64,000 nt of DNA from Pelotalea chapellei (GTDB lineage Bacteria; Desulfobacterota; Desulfuromonadia; Geobacterales; Pseudopelobacteraceae): positions 1 through 64,000 of the forward strand of contig NZ_JAHDYS010000015.1 in NCBI RefSeq assembly GCF_018531195.1, read 5' to 3'. Positions 1 to 7,678 of the stretch are shown here, piece by piece. Both the position numbers and the translations under genes were made by a program. The notes beneath the pieces are model-generated. The model saw nothing but the letters and a program-made list of their open reading frames with translations. It searched no databases and was not told the DNA's origin. Position 1 is the first letter of the stretch. Every line of letters starts with the position of its first letter.

Positions 1-32
1 GAACAGAGAATCTAGTTACTGTCAGTCCAACA

Positions 33-107
33 TACAAGGCGTAGCAGCGCTACGCCGCACAAGGCGGGTTTCGAGGATGGCGGCGAGATGGCTGTTTTTC
101 AACAACC
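33..107. repeat. Dispersed palindromic repeat, copy A
   Basis: This stretch shares two blocks with other places in the window. The part GAGGATGGCGGCGAGATGG followed by CTGTTTTTCAACAACC recurs, inverted, at about 9340-9385. The part CGTAGCAGCGCTACG followed by CGCACAAG recurs near 38499. It ends about 15 bases before the epimerase start codon, so it forms the 5' leader of that gene. It is probably a MITE- or REP-like element; it encodes nothing visible. Confidence 0.6.
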
Positions 108-122
108 CGCTAAGGGGGATTC

Positions 123-1256
123 ATGGCTGGCAGGATTCTGATTACAGGAGGAGCCGGATTTATAGGATCCCACCTGGCAGATGAGCTCCTCCATCACGGA
201 TATCAGGTACGGGCTCTGGATTGCCTGATACCTCAGGTACATGGACCCGGAGCAGGCCGGCCGGCTTACCTGAATGGAGAGGTGGAGCTGATCAAAGGTG
301 ACGTGAGGGATGCAACAGCGGTCGACAAAGCGCTGCACGGTGTTGATGCGGTGTTCCATCTGGCCGCAATGGTCGGGGTCGGCCAGAGCATGTATGAGAT
401 TGAAAAATATACCTCGGTAAACAACAGTGGCACCGCAGTTCTGCTGGAGGCCATTGCCCAGACGGGAAACATAAAGAAACTGGTGGTTGCCTCGAGCATG
501 AGTATTTATGGCGAAGGACGCTACCGTGACAGCAGCGGCAATCATTACGACAATCTTCAGCGGCCGGTACAGCAGCTCCAGGCCGGAAAATGGGAACTGC
601 ACAACGGCACCAGCGAACCGTTGATGCCCATTCCAACGCCTGAATCTAAAGCTCCGTCACTCTCTTCCGTGTATGCCCTTTCCAAATACGACCAGGAGCG
701 CATGTCGATCATCGTGGGTAACTCCTACCGCACACCTGTGGTAGCTCTGCGCTTTTTCAATGTATATGGCACCCGCCAGGCACTTTCCAATCCGTACACC
801 GGCGCACTGGCCATATTTGCCTCCCGCTTTCTTAACAACAAATCCCCCCGCATTTTCGAAGATGGCCTGCAGAAGCGCGATTTTGTCAGTGTACGCGATG
901 TAGCCACCGCCTGCCGTCTGGCTCTGGAAGTGGACCAGAACGAGGCCCAGGTTTTCAACATCGGCAGCGGGGCAAGCATCAACGTGCTGGAAGTGTTGGA
1001 CCGCCTTGGTCGGGTATTGGGGTGCGAGCATATTCAACCTGAGATAACCCGGACCTATCGGGCCGGTGACATCAGGCACTGCTTTGCAGACATAAGTGCA
1101 GCACGGCAGATATTGGGTTATCAGCCTGAAGTCAGTTTTGAAGATGGGCTGAGAGAACTTGCCGAGTGGCTTCAGGGACAGATTGCAGTGGATCGTGTGC
1201 CAGAAGCCCATTCCGAACTCCCCATGAGGGGGCTGACACTAACCTTCATCCTGTAA
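123..1256 (+). CDS. NAD-dependent sugar epimerase/dehydratase
   Basis: Extended short-chain dehydrogenase/reductase of 377 residues acting on a nucleotide-activated sugar in the cytoplasm. The N-terminus carries the NAD-binding glycine motif GGAGFIGSH (residues 9-17). The active-site YxxxK is in YALSKYDQE (about residue 184) and a catalytic Ser lies in ASSMSIYG. The length and an insert before the YxxxK resemble dTDP-L-rhamnose 4-epimerase or UDP-glucose 4-epimerase-like enzymes; the exact substrate cannot be read. The start follows an AAGGGGG ribosome site. It is followed within 30 bases by a glycosyltransferase, which suggests cell-surface polysaccharide synthesis. Confidence 0.85.
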   Translation: MAGRILITGGAGFIGSHLADELLHHGYQVRALDCLIPQVHGPGAGRPAYLNGEVELIKGDVRDATAVDKALHGVDAVFHLAAMVGVGQSMYEIEKYTSVNNSGTAVLLEAIAQTGNIKKLVVASSMSIYGEGRYRDSSGNHYDNLQRPVQQLQAGKWELHNGTSEPLMPIPTPESKAPSLSSVYALSKYDQERMSIIVGNSYRTPVVALRFFNVYGTRQALSNPYTGALAIFASRFLNNKSPRIFEDGLQKRDFVSVRDVATACRLALEVDQNEAQVFNIGSGASINVLEVLDRLGRVLGCEHIQPEITRTYRAGDIRHCFADISAARQILGYQPEVSFEDGLRELAEWLQGQIAVDRVPEAHSELPMRGLTLTFIL

Positions 1257-1286
1257 GTCTGCCGCCAACACATAAGGAGTAACTTC

Positions 1287-2474
1287 ATGAAGCACCACAT
1301 GCAAAAACACACTGCTTCAGAACCTCGACGTATCCTGATGACAGCAGATCCCATTGGCGGCGTATGGACATACGTTCTGGAATTGGCCAGGGGACTTTCC
1401 CGGCATGGGATAGAGATTTCACTGGCGACCATGGGGCAACCTTTATCCGCCGATCAAAAAGCTGAAGTCGCACATATTCACAACATCGTCTTATACGAGA
1501 GTTCGTTTAAACTGGAGTGGATGGAGAATCCCTGGGAAGAGGTCCGGCAAAGTGGTCAATGGCTGCTTTCACTTGAAGAAGAGATTAAACCGGAACTGAT
1601 TCATCTCAATGGGTATATACATGCTGCCCTCCCCTGGAAAGCTCCCTGTCTTGTGGTGGCTCACTCCTGCAAACTTTCCAGGTGGGAGGCAGTACGCGGT
1701 ACGGAACCGCCTCAACGACTCCAGCAGTATCGGGAACAGGTAAATCGTGGACTGGCAGCCGCTGATCTGGTGGTTGCTCCCTCTGCGGCAATGCTTTTCA
1801 GTCTGGAATCTTTCTACCCTCAAGCACCTCAGGGAAGGGTGATTCACAATGCCCGCAGCCGAGGCACCTTAACCCCCGGCAAAAAATCGGATTATATTTT
1901 TTCCGTTGGTCGCCTGTGGGACGAAGCCAAAAATATCACAACCCTTGCAAAGGCGTCGTGCTGCCTGGCCTGGCCTGTCTATGTTGCAGGCGAAACAACC
2001 CATCCCAGCGGACAGTCCGCCAACATTGATCATGTGCACCTCTTGGGGCTTCTTCCCCCGTCCAAACTGGCCCACTGGTTTTCCATGGCTTCCATCTATG
2101 TGCATCCGGCACGCTACGAACCTTTCGGACTCACCGTATTGGAGGCAGCCATGTCAGGATGCGCTCTTGTTCTTGGCGACATTCCCAGCCTTCGTGAAAT
2201 ATGGCAGGATGCTGCGGTGTTTGTTCCGCCAGATGACATTTGGACTCTGACCCGAACCTTGCGCATCCTGTGCAACGACCGCTCTTATCGTGATGAAATG
2301 GCCGAAAGAGCACTGATCCGCAGCCGCAGATTCACAGTTGAAGCAATGGCAGCAAAGTATCTGGCAGCTTACGCATCGCTGCTTCAAAATAGGAGGAATC
2401 AGGCTGACAGGAAAGCAGAATTCACCAAAGCTTCATTTACTGTTGCGTTGCCCGAAGCAACTCCCACGGCGTGA
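1287..2474 (+). CDS. Glycosyltransferase, GT4 family (group 1)
   Basis: A 395-residue GT-B fold glycosyltransferase. The N-terminal half has the acceptor-domain start RILMTADPIGGVWTYVLELA. The C-terminal half shows the donor-binding signature YEPFGLTVLEAAMSG (about residues 273-287), whose E-x7-E pattern is typical of retaining GT4 enzymes. The start follows AAGGAGTAACTTC. It probably transfers a sugar from a nucleotide donor during surface glycan synthesis, together with the upstream epimerase and the downstream CgeB-like protein. Donor and acceptor are unknown. Confidence 0.85.
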   Translation: MKHHMQKHTASEPRRILMTADPIGGVWTYVLELARGLSRHGIEISLATMGQPLSADQKAEVAHIHNIVLYESSFKLEWMENPWEEVRQSGQWLLSLEEEIKPELIHLNGYIHAALPWKAPCLVVAHSCKLSRWEAVRGTEPPQRLQQYREQVNRGLAAADLVVAPSAAMLFSLESFYPQAPQGRVIHNARSRGTLTPGKKSDYIFSVGRLWDEAKNITTLAKASCCLAWPVYVAGETTHPSGQSANIDHVHLLGLLPPSKLAHWFSMASIYVHPARYEPFGLTVLEAAMSGCALVLGDIPSLREIWQDAAVFVPPDDIWTLTRTLRILCNDRSYRDEMAERALIRSRRFTVEAMAAKYLAAYASLLQNRRNQADRKAEFTKASFTVALPEATPTA

Positions 2475-2483
2475 AAGAAACCC

Positions 2484-2546
2484 ATGCAAATTGTAATGTT
2501 CTACCATTCCATCGTTTCGGATTGGAATCATGGCAACGCCCATTTC
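2484..2546 (+). pseudogene. N-terminal stub of a lost CgeB-like glycosyltransferase
   Basis: Directly after the GT4 gene an ATG opens a frame reading MQIVMFYHSIVSDWNHGNAH, which resembles the first 20 or so residues of CgeB-family glycosyltransferases (hydrophobic strand, then WNHGNAHF). After HF the similarity stops and the frame continues through unrelated sequence into the next gene in another frame. The next gene is an intact CgeB-like protein, so this looks like the 5' remnant of a paralog removed by deletion. The family assignment rests on memory of the N-terminal motif. Confidence 0.4.
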
Positions 2547-2616
2547 TGCGAGTCAGACATCGATGACAGAAACCACCCGCTGTACGCGGCAAGGTGGATA
2601 AACAGAAAGGATAATC

Positions 2617-3687
2617 ATGATCGCCCCTCTCTCCATTGCCTTTTTCGGATCAAGCCTTGTTTCATCATACTGGAACGGCGCCGCCACCTATTACCGGGGG
2701 ATGATCCGCGCCCTGCACCAGCGGGGGCACAGCGTCACTTTCTATGAACCGGACGCTTATGAACGACAGGCATATCGTGACATGGACGATCCGGACTGGG
2801 CGACAGTGGTGGTGTACCCGGCAACTGAAGAAGGAGTCGTACGTTCTCTGGAGGCTGCAAGGGGAGCCGATATAGTTGTCAAAGCCAGTGGTGTCGGGGT
2901 CTTTGATGAATTTCTGGAACAGGAGGTCCTTTCCCTGAAACGGGAAGGAACCCAGATAATATTTTGGGATGTGGATGCACCTGCTACTCTGGCCAGACTC
3001 AGAGAAAATCCCGATGACCCTTTCCGGCACCAGATACCGCGCTACGACCTGGTGTTAACCTATGGAGGGGGCAACCCCATCGTTCAATCCTATGGCTCGT
3101 TCGGCGCCCGCAGGTGCATACCTATTTACAATGGGCTAGACCCTGAAACTCACTTTCCTGTGAAGCCAGACTCCCGTTTCCAGGTTGATCTGGCCTTTCT
3201 GGGCAACCGCCTGCCTGTCCGTGAGCGCCGCGTTGAAAATTTTTTCCTTGATGTTGCAGCCGGACTCCCTCACAGGAGGTTCCTGCTGGCGGGGAGCGGA
3301 TGGGATTACAAGCAGAGCGCAGACAACATTGCCTTTCTCGATCACCTCGATACCTGCGATCACAACGCGTTCAACTGCAGTGCGAAAGCTATTCTCAACA
3401 TCAGTTGCAATAGCATGACAGACAATGGGTTCTCTCCTGCCACGCGGGTGTTCGAAGCTGCCGGTGCGGGAGCCTGCATCATTACCGACAAATGGGAAGG
3501 CATAGATTATTTTTTCGAACCGGAAAAGGAAATATATGTAGCCGCATCAGGAGACGAGGTCGCCGGGATACTCGACCAGCTAACCCCGGAAATCTCCTGT
3601 CTGGTAGGGAAGCGTGCCATGACCAGGGCCCGTGCCGAGCACACCTATGCCCACCGCGCACGCCAATTTGAAGGAATATTCGGGTAA
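2617..3687 (+). CDS. CgeB-family glycosyltransferase-like protein
   Basis: A 356-residue cytoplasmic protein. The N-terminus (IAFFGSSLVSSYWNGAATYY) and the C-terminal block FSPATRVFEAAGAGACIITD with GIDYFFEPEKEI match the CgeB / glycosyltransferase group 1 (PF13524-like) family; the C-terminal block is the predicted nucleotide-sugar site. The start is preceded by AGAAAGG. It lies downstream of an epimerase and a GT4 enzyme, in keeping with glycosylation of a surface structure. The acceptor is unknown. Confidence 0.8.
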   Translation: MIAPLSIAFFGSSLVSSYWNGAATYYRGMIRALHQRGHSVTFYEPDAYERQAYRDMDDPDWATVVVYPATEEGVVRSLEAARGADIVVKASGVGVFDEFLEQEVLSLKREGTQIIFWDVDAPATLARLRENPDDPFRHQIPRYDLVLTYGGGNPIVQSYGSFGARRCIPIYNGLDPETHFPVKPDSRFQVDLAFLGNRLPVRERRVENFFLDVAAGLPHRRFLLAGSGWDYKQSADNIAFLDHLDTCDHNAFNCSAKAILNISCNSMTDNGFSPATRVFEAAGAGACIITDKWEGIDYFFEPEKEIYVAASGDEVAGILDQLTPEISCLVGKRAMTRARAEHTYAHRARQFEGIFG

Positions 3688-3770
3688 GCGGGAACCGGGG
3701 TTCAGATTTGGTGTTGCTGGTCACTCGTCTCCGCTTCGCAACGCTTTTGTACGGGTCATTCACGCATTGA

Positions 3771-3799
3771 TTGACTTTCAAAGCGATTTTCTCTAGATT
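3771..3799 (+). promoter_or_regulatory. Sigma-70 promoter for riboswitch transcript
   Basis: TTGACT (3771-3776), a 17-base spacer and TAGATT (3794-3799). Transcription would begin near 3806, just before the GEMM-Ib aptamer, so the whole aptamer and terminator are in the leader. Confidence 0.6.
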
Positions 3800-3820
3800 G
3801 CTTTGTATAAAAGAATAGCT

Positions 3821-3900
3821 AACGATAATACTAAACCATGCGCGAGCATGGGGCGGAAAGCCTACAGGGTCTTACAGAGACAGCCGGGTTGCCGAAATGA
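3821..3900 (+). promoter_or_regulatory. GEMM-Ib (3',3'-cGAMP class) riboswitch aptamer
   Basis: The leader reads AACGATAATACTAAACCA, a hairpin TGCGCGAGCA, then GGGGCGGAAAGCC, a second hairpin with arms GGGTCT and AGAC, then AGCCGGGTTGCCGAAA. This matches the GEMM-I architecture and is close to the Geobacter 3',3'-cGAMP aptamers as I recall them. At the position equivalent to G20 of the Vc2 c-di-GMP aptamer (two bases before the AAACC) there is an A, the change reported to favour cGAMP. Its 3' strand is also the 5' arm of a terminator, so ligand binding should prevent termination (ON switch). Ligand identity is inference from one base plus overall similarity. Confidence 0.85.
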
Positions 3901-3922
3901 AAAGACGGCAACCCGTTTTTTT
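3885..3922 (+). terminator. Riboswitch-controlled intrinsic terminator
   Basis: The arms CGGGTTGCCG (3885-3894) and CGGCAACCCG (3906-3915) form a perfect 10-bp stem, followed by seven T. The 5' arm lies inside the 3' part of the GEMM aptamer, so aptamer and terminator are mutually exclusive. Confidence 0.85.
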
Positions 3923-3964
3923 ATTTCGCTCCCTTATACCAAACAGCAAGGAGAAACCATCATC

Positions 3965-4222
3965 ATGATCAGAATTACCGGCAGCATTTTACTTGTTTGT
4001 GCAACAGCCAGTTTTGCCATGGCAGCAGTGGGTGTTGATGTGGCCACACCCAATGTAAGAGTTAGGGTAGGTGCACCCCCAGTCCCAGTTCCACCGCCAC
4101 CAGTAATTGTTACGGAAAGAGAACGGGTTGTCGTCCGGGAGAAAGAAGTAATTCATGATCGGCATGACCGGGGCAAACACAAGGGACATTACAAACACAA
4201 AAAAAAGCATAAACACGACTAA
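3965..4222 (+). CDS. Small exported Pro-rich, Lys/His-tailed protein under riboswitch control
   Basis: An 85-residue protein of unknown function. I chose the ATG at 3965 because it follows AAGGAG and starts directly with a Sec signal peptide (MIRITGSILLVCATASFAMA). The mature part has a V/P-rich stretch (GAPPVPVPPPPVIV), a charged segment of alternating Arg, Glu and Val, and a tail of about 25 residues rich in His and Lys. It is the only gene before a terminator, so it should be the direct output of the cGAMP riboswitch. In Geobacter such switches are known to control cytochromes and other extracellular electron-transfer parts. A longer frame opening at 3803 would run through the aptamer and is not believed. 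Confidence 0.75.
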   Translation: MIRITGSILLVCATASFAMAAVGVDVATPNVRVRVGAPPVPVPPPPVIVTERERVVVREKEVIHDRHDRGKHKGHYKHKKKHKHD

Positions 4223-4273
4223 GAATTAATCCGCAAATTCTAAGTTTTTTGCTCATTTTCAAATGAGCCTGAA

Positions 4274-4310
4274 CACGAATGGCCCTGCTACATCAGCAGG
4301 GCCATTCGTG
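4274..4310. terminator. Strong bidirectional hairpin
   Basis: The arms CACGAATGGCCCTGCT (4274-4289) and its exact complement (4295-4310) form a 16-bp stem with a 5-base loop between two convergent genes. A smaller hairpin, GCTCATTT/AAATGAGC, sits just upstream at 4251-4268. T-runs are short on both sides. Confidence 0.7.
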
Positions 4311-4340
4311 TCTTAACTGGTAAAATTCTCTCAGGAAGAA

Positions 4341-4796
4341 TCAGCGATTACGGTCCCCACTGCTTGCCCTTGATATAGCCTCACGAACAAAAGAGAGATG
4401 GCGCTGCTCGTCGGAGAGGTGAATCCGGATGATCCCGGCAATATCGGCAGGAAAATCCTGCTTTATGGCTTTTTCGTAACTGGATGTGGTGAGGCGTTCA
4501 TTGGTTTCCATTGCCTCAAGCGCACCTTTCGTGCCGGTCATGCTGCGCAGGGACGTAAAACCGGAGATGAAGAATCCTTTGAAGTCCTTGTGAAATTCAG
4601 GCGGAGTCCCTCCCAATACTCTCATCTTTTCAGAAAGAACATCCACGTGGCGACGGTGCTCTGCCTGAAACAACACCAGCTTCTCACGAATTATGGCTTC
4701 GTCAATGTTCTTAATAGCCTGCTCATATGCGTGATAAGCATCGACATCCAGGTGAATCAGTTTCTCGATCTGACTTAAAATTTCATCGTTATTCAT
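4341..4796 (-). CDS. Ferritin-like (DUF2383-type) four-helix protein
   Basis: A 151-residue, all-helical cytoplasmic protein. Helix 1 contains DVDAYHAYEQAI, helix 2 AEHRRHVDVL, helix 3 ETNERLTTSSYEKAI and helix 4 HLSDEQRHLSFV. The repeated Glu and ExxH-type motifs are arranged as in rubrerythrin-like and DUF2383 diiron proteins. It may bind iron or take part in oxidative stress handling, but no function is proven for this branch. Start follows a GGAGGAACCG-like site. It is a single gene, convergent with the riboswitch gene. Confidence 0.7.
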   Translation of the reverse strand: MNNDEILSQIEKLIHLDVDAYHAYEQAIKNIDEAIIREKLVLFQAEHRRHVDVLSEKMRVLGGTPPEFHKDFKGFFISGFTSLRSMTGTKGALEAMETNERLTTSSYEKAIKQDFPADIAGIIRIHLSDEQRHLSFVREAISRASSGDRNR

Positions 4797-4968
4797 CGGT
4801 TCCTCCTTTATTCAGTATGTAGAAAAAGAGTAACACGCATGAGCAGTTACGCAACCGGCTCAGGAAAATTATAGCGGCACCTGCCCCGCTCTGGTACTAT
4901 CTCAAGGGCAACCAACCGGTCACCCCTACGGGTTCACCTTCACACACAGGATACATAAAGGAGGCTCC

Positions 4969-5760
4969 ATGAAAGCTGATATAAATGGTATTTCTCTCGC
5001 CTACAGCGACCGGGGAGAAGGCCTTCCCTTAATGCTCATCCACGGCTTTCCGCTCTGCCGGAAGATGTGGCGCCCCCAGGCGGAAGCGCTGGCCAAAGCC
5101 GGTTGTCGGGTAATTACCCCGGATCTGCGCGGATTTGGAGAAAGCGGAACAGACTCCGGACCGGTGAGCATGGATACATATGCAGATGATGTAGTGGCAT
5201 TACTTGATTACCTGCAGATCGACAAGGCGATTATCGGCGGAATGTCCATGGGGGGATACGTGCTCCTGAACCTTCTGGAGCGGCACCCGGCACGTGTTCA
5301 CGCTGCAATTTTCATAGTAACCAAAGCTGGTGCCGATGATGAAGCCGGTCGGGAAAAACGAACCGCTCTCGCTGAAGGAAGCCGCACTCAAGGCAGCCTG
5401 CCGGTGGCAGATACTTTTCGTAAAGTACTGTTTGCACCGGGAACAGAGACCGAAAACCTGGAGCTGGTTGACGAGGTGTACGGCTGGATGAAGGCAACGC
5501 TCCCCCAAGGTACTGTGGATGGTCTCATTGCAATGCGGGAACGTAAGGACAGCATCCCCTTACTCGGCAGCATCAGCCACCCTGCCCTTGTAATCGGAGC
5601 TGATCAGGACCAGGCAATACCGCTGGAAAATGCACACATTCTTGCTGAAGGACTTCCGGATGCGGAGCTTTGCATTCTGCATGGGGCCGGTCACATGGTT
5701 AACCTGGAGCAGCCGGTGGCTTTTAACGATACGATCTACAAATTTCTAACCGAATTATAA
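4969..5760 (+). CDS. Alpha/beta-hydrolase fold protein
   Basis: 263 residues. The oxyanion-region motif LIHGFPL lies near residue 23, the nucleophile elbow GMSMGG near 91-96 (Ser nucleophile), an acidic residue in VIGADQDQAIP near 210, and the catalytic His in HGAGHMVNLEQP near 240. These are the full triad of the family. It resembles non-haem haloperoxidase or 3-oxoadipate enol-lactonase-like hydrolases, but the substrate cannot be assigned. The start follows AAAGGAGG. The next gene (panE-like) begins 18 bases later, so the two are probably cotranscribed. Confidence 0.8.
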   Translation: MKADINGISLAYSDRGEGLPLMLIHGFPLCRKMWRPQAEALAKAGCRVITPDLRGFGESGTDSGPVSMDTYADDVVALLDYLQIDKAIIGGMSMGGYVLLNLLERHPARVHAAIFIVTKAGADDEAGREKRTALAEGSRTQGSLPVADTFRKVLFAPGTETENLELVDEVYGWMKATLPQGTVDGLIAMRERKDSIPLLGSISHPALVIGADQDQAIPLENAHILAEGLPDAELCILHGAGHMVNLEQPVAFNDTIYKFLTEL

Positions 5761-5778
5761 AGATATCGAGGGTGTACC

Positions 5779-6687
5779 ATGCAAATCGCTGTTGTCGGCG
5801 CCGGGGCGCTGGGATTGTTCTACGGGGCTCTGCTGCAGAGAAGTGGTGAAGATGTTCATTTCCTCTTGCGCCGTGATTACAACGCCATCAGCAGCCAGGG
5901 GCTCAAGGTTTTCTCCACCTTTGGTGACTTCAGCCTGCCGAAGGTTCATGCATATCGTGCTCCTCAAGAGATCGGCACGGTTGATCTGGTACTGGTGGGG
6001 CTGAAAACCTTTGCCAACAGCAGCTATGAAGAATTGATCGGGCCGCTGGTGGGAGAGCACACACAGATACTGACTCTGCAGAATGGTTTGGGTAACGAAG
6101 AGGCGTTGGCGATGCTGTTTAAAGAAGAACGCATTATCGGCGGCGTTGCTTTTCTCTGTGCAAACCGGGGCGTTTCCGGGGAAGTTCATCACATGGGACC
6201 GAGCCGGATCGTACTGGGCGAACTGAAACAGTGCGACCGGTCACGGCTGGACCGGCTGACAGCGATGTTTACCAGGGCTGGTGTGGAATGTCGCGCAACT
6301 GATGATCTCAGACGAAACCGCTGGGAAAAGCTGGTCTGGAATATACCTTTCAATGGCTTGTGCGCCCTTTTGCTGCAGCCGGTCACCAGCCTTCTGGCAC
6401 AGCCGGCAACACGAAGCCTGGTGCGCGAGATTATGGTGGAGGTAATTTCCGCAGCCAATGCCCAGCAGCTCTCAAAGCCGATTTCCAACGCATTCGTCGA
6501 CAGCATGATGGAGTTTACCGACAGGATGGGGGAATACCGGCCTTCGATGCAGATTGATCGTGAAGAGGGTCGTCAGCTCGAGATCACCGCGATCTTCAAG
6601 ATTCCGCTTGAATATGGTCAGCGGCAAGGTGTCCGGATGCCGAGGATTGAGATGCTCTCAACCCTGCTGGAGCAGGCGGTGGGTTAA
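5779..6687 (+). CDS. panE: 2-dehydropantoate 2-reductase family
   Basis: 302 residues, normal for the family. The N-terminal Rossmann motif GAGALG (residues 7-12) binds NADPH; the C-terminal helical domain has the Lys of WEKLVWNIPFN (about 180) and the conserved Asn/Ser/Glu cluster in SMQIDREEGRQLE. PanE makes pantoate for coenzyme A. Many genomes carry several PanE-like paralogs of unknown substrate, so the pathway role is likely but not certain. It is probably cotranscribed with the upstream hydrolase and ends at a strong hairpin. Confidence 0.75.
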   Translation: MQIAVVGAGALGLFYGALLQRSGEDVHFLLRRDYNAISSQGLKVFSTFGDFSLPKVHAYRAPQEIGTVDLVLVGLKTFANSSYEELIGPLVGEHTQILTLQNGLGNEEALAMLFKEERIIGGVAFLCANRGVSGEVHHMGPSRIVLGELKQCDRSRLDRLTAMFTRAGVECRATDDLRRNRWEKLVWNIPFNGLCALLLQPVTSLLAQPATRSLVREIMVEVISAANAQQLSKPISNAFVDSMMEFTDRMGEYRPSMQIDREEGRQLEITAIFKIPLEYGQRQGVRMPRIEMLSTLLEQAVG

Positions 6688-6694
6688 AGGGTTA

Positions 6695-6727
6695 AGCCCC
6701 TAAAGGTTTCCAAAACCTTTAGGGGCT
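6695..6727. terminator. Hairpin terminator overlapping a coding end
   Basis: The arms AGCCCCTAAAGGTTT (6695-6709) and the exact complement (6713-6727) form a 15-bp stem. It ends the panE transcript on the plus strand. On the minus strand it encodes the last residues and stop codon of the DUF72 protein. Confidence 0.75.
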
Positions 6728-7422
6728 GTTATCAACTCAAGGAATCTCCTGGCCATCTCAGGCCCCCTGGCTTCATCCTCGTGCTTGAAGAATACAAACA
6801 CATCCTCCCACTCCTGTTCCCTCACCCGCTCTACCCATGCCTTCAGCTCCTCATCGCCATAATCGGGTCTCCGTAAACGGAGATAGCCCCACCTGCCTGT
6901 GGCAACGAAAGGCACTTCAAGATTATTCTCTGCCTCAGCAATACACAGCACCGCCTGATGGTCATGCAACAGGCTGAAAACGTCATCATCAAACCATGAC
7001 TGATGCCGGAATTCGAACGCTACGCGAACCTGCGGCGGAAACAGCGCGAGAAAATCCCCCAGCCGCGGCAGATCCTTCTTTAACCCCGGGGGCAGTTGGA
7101 ACAGCAGCGGCCCCAACCTCTCCTTCAGCACGCTCGAAACTTCCAACAGATACGATACGGAATCATCCACATCCTGGAGGCGCTGTATGTGGGTGATCCG
7201 CTGAGGGGCCTTGAGCACGAAACGGAAATCTGCAGGCACCTTCTCCGCCCAACCCTCCAGGACTGACACCCTCGGCATGCGATGGAAGGTGTTGTTGATT
7301 TCAACCGTCCGAAAGTGCTCGCCGTAAAAATGCAGCATCTGCTTATCAGGCAGCTTCTCGGGATAGAACCTGCCTTTCCATTCCTTATAGGAGTATCCGC
7401 TGGTACCGACGTAAAGGTTCAT
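6700..7422 (-). CDS. DUF72 family protein (YecE-like)
   Basis: 240 residues with the DUF72 start YVGTSGYSYKEWKGRFYPEK and the motifs FRTVEINNTFHRMP, KAPQRITHIQRL, LFQLPPG and AFEFRHQSW. The family has a TIM-barrel-like fold and no firmly established reaction. The gene is single. Its 3' end (…APKGFGNL, stop) lies within the terminator hairpin it shares with panE on the other strand. A perfect 24-base palindrome lies about 50 bases upstream of the start. Confidence 0.8.
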   Translation of the reverse strand: MNLYVGTSGYSYKEWKGRFYPEKLPDKQMLHFYGEHFRTVEINNTFHRMPRVSVLEGWAEKVPADFRFVLKAPQRITHIQRLQDVDDSVSYLLEVSSVLKERLGPLLFQLPPGLKKDLPRLGDFLALFPPQVRVAFEFRHQSWFDDDVFSLLHDHQAVLCIAEAENNLEVPFVATGRWGYLRLRRPDYGDEELKAWVERVREQEWEDVFVFFKHEDEARGPEMARRFLELITAPKGFGNL

Positions 7423-7469
7423 CTGAAACTCCTGAATTTTGCAGGGGATAAAAAATTGCAGCAGGGTGA

Positions 7470-7493
7470 GGGAGCATGAAAATTCATGCTCCC
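7470..7493. repeat. Perfect 24-base palindrome
   Basis: GGGAGCATGAA, AA and TTCATGCTCCC form an uninterrupted palindrome in the leader of the DUF72 gene. There is no T-run next to it, so it is more likely an operator or an mRNA hairpin than a terminator. The rest of 7423-7612 shows no gene. Confidence 0.5.
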
Positions 7494-7612
7494 TTGGCTC
7501 TGGATTAATCTACATTACAAAACATTTTTTTAATTAAAATATAACATATAATCTTAACAGGAAACATATCATCTGCAATCACCTCTTAGTCAAGGATCTT
7601 GTCTTAAACGAA

Positions 7613-7643
7613 AAATCCACCAACCTGTTAGGGTGGTGGATTT
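7613..7643 (-). terminator. Terminator of nickel-exporter/TPR operon
   Basis: The stem AAATCCACCA / TGGTGGATTT, read on the minus strand, is followed by a T-run. It lies just beyond the stop of the TPR gene. Confidence 0.65.
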
Positions 7644-7678
7644 GGAATTTAAATCGTATCGTGATCGAAGTAAGAAAG

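Noticed and set aside
2484-2747. An 87-codon frame read as a full gene
   Set aside because: Only the first 21 codons look like protein; the rest overlaps the next gene in another frame. Listed as a stub instead.
4873-4888. A GG-N10-GC sigma-54-like promoter before the alpha/beta hydrolase
   Set aside because: Only the GG and GC doublets match well (CGGCAC … GCT); such matches are common by chance.
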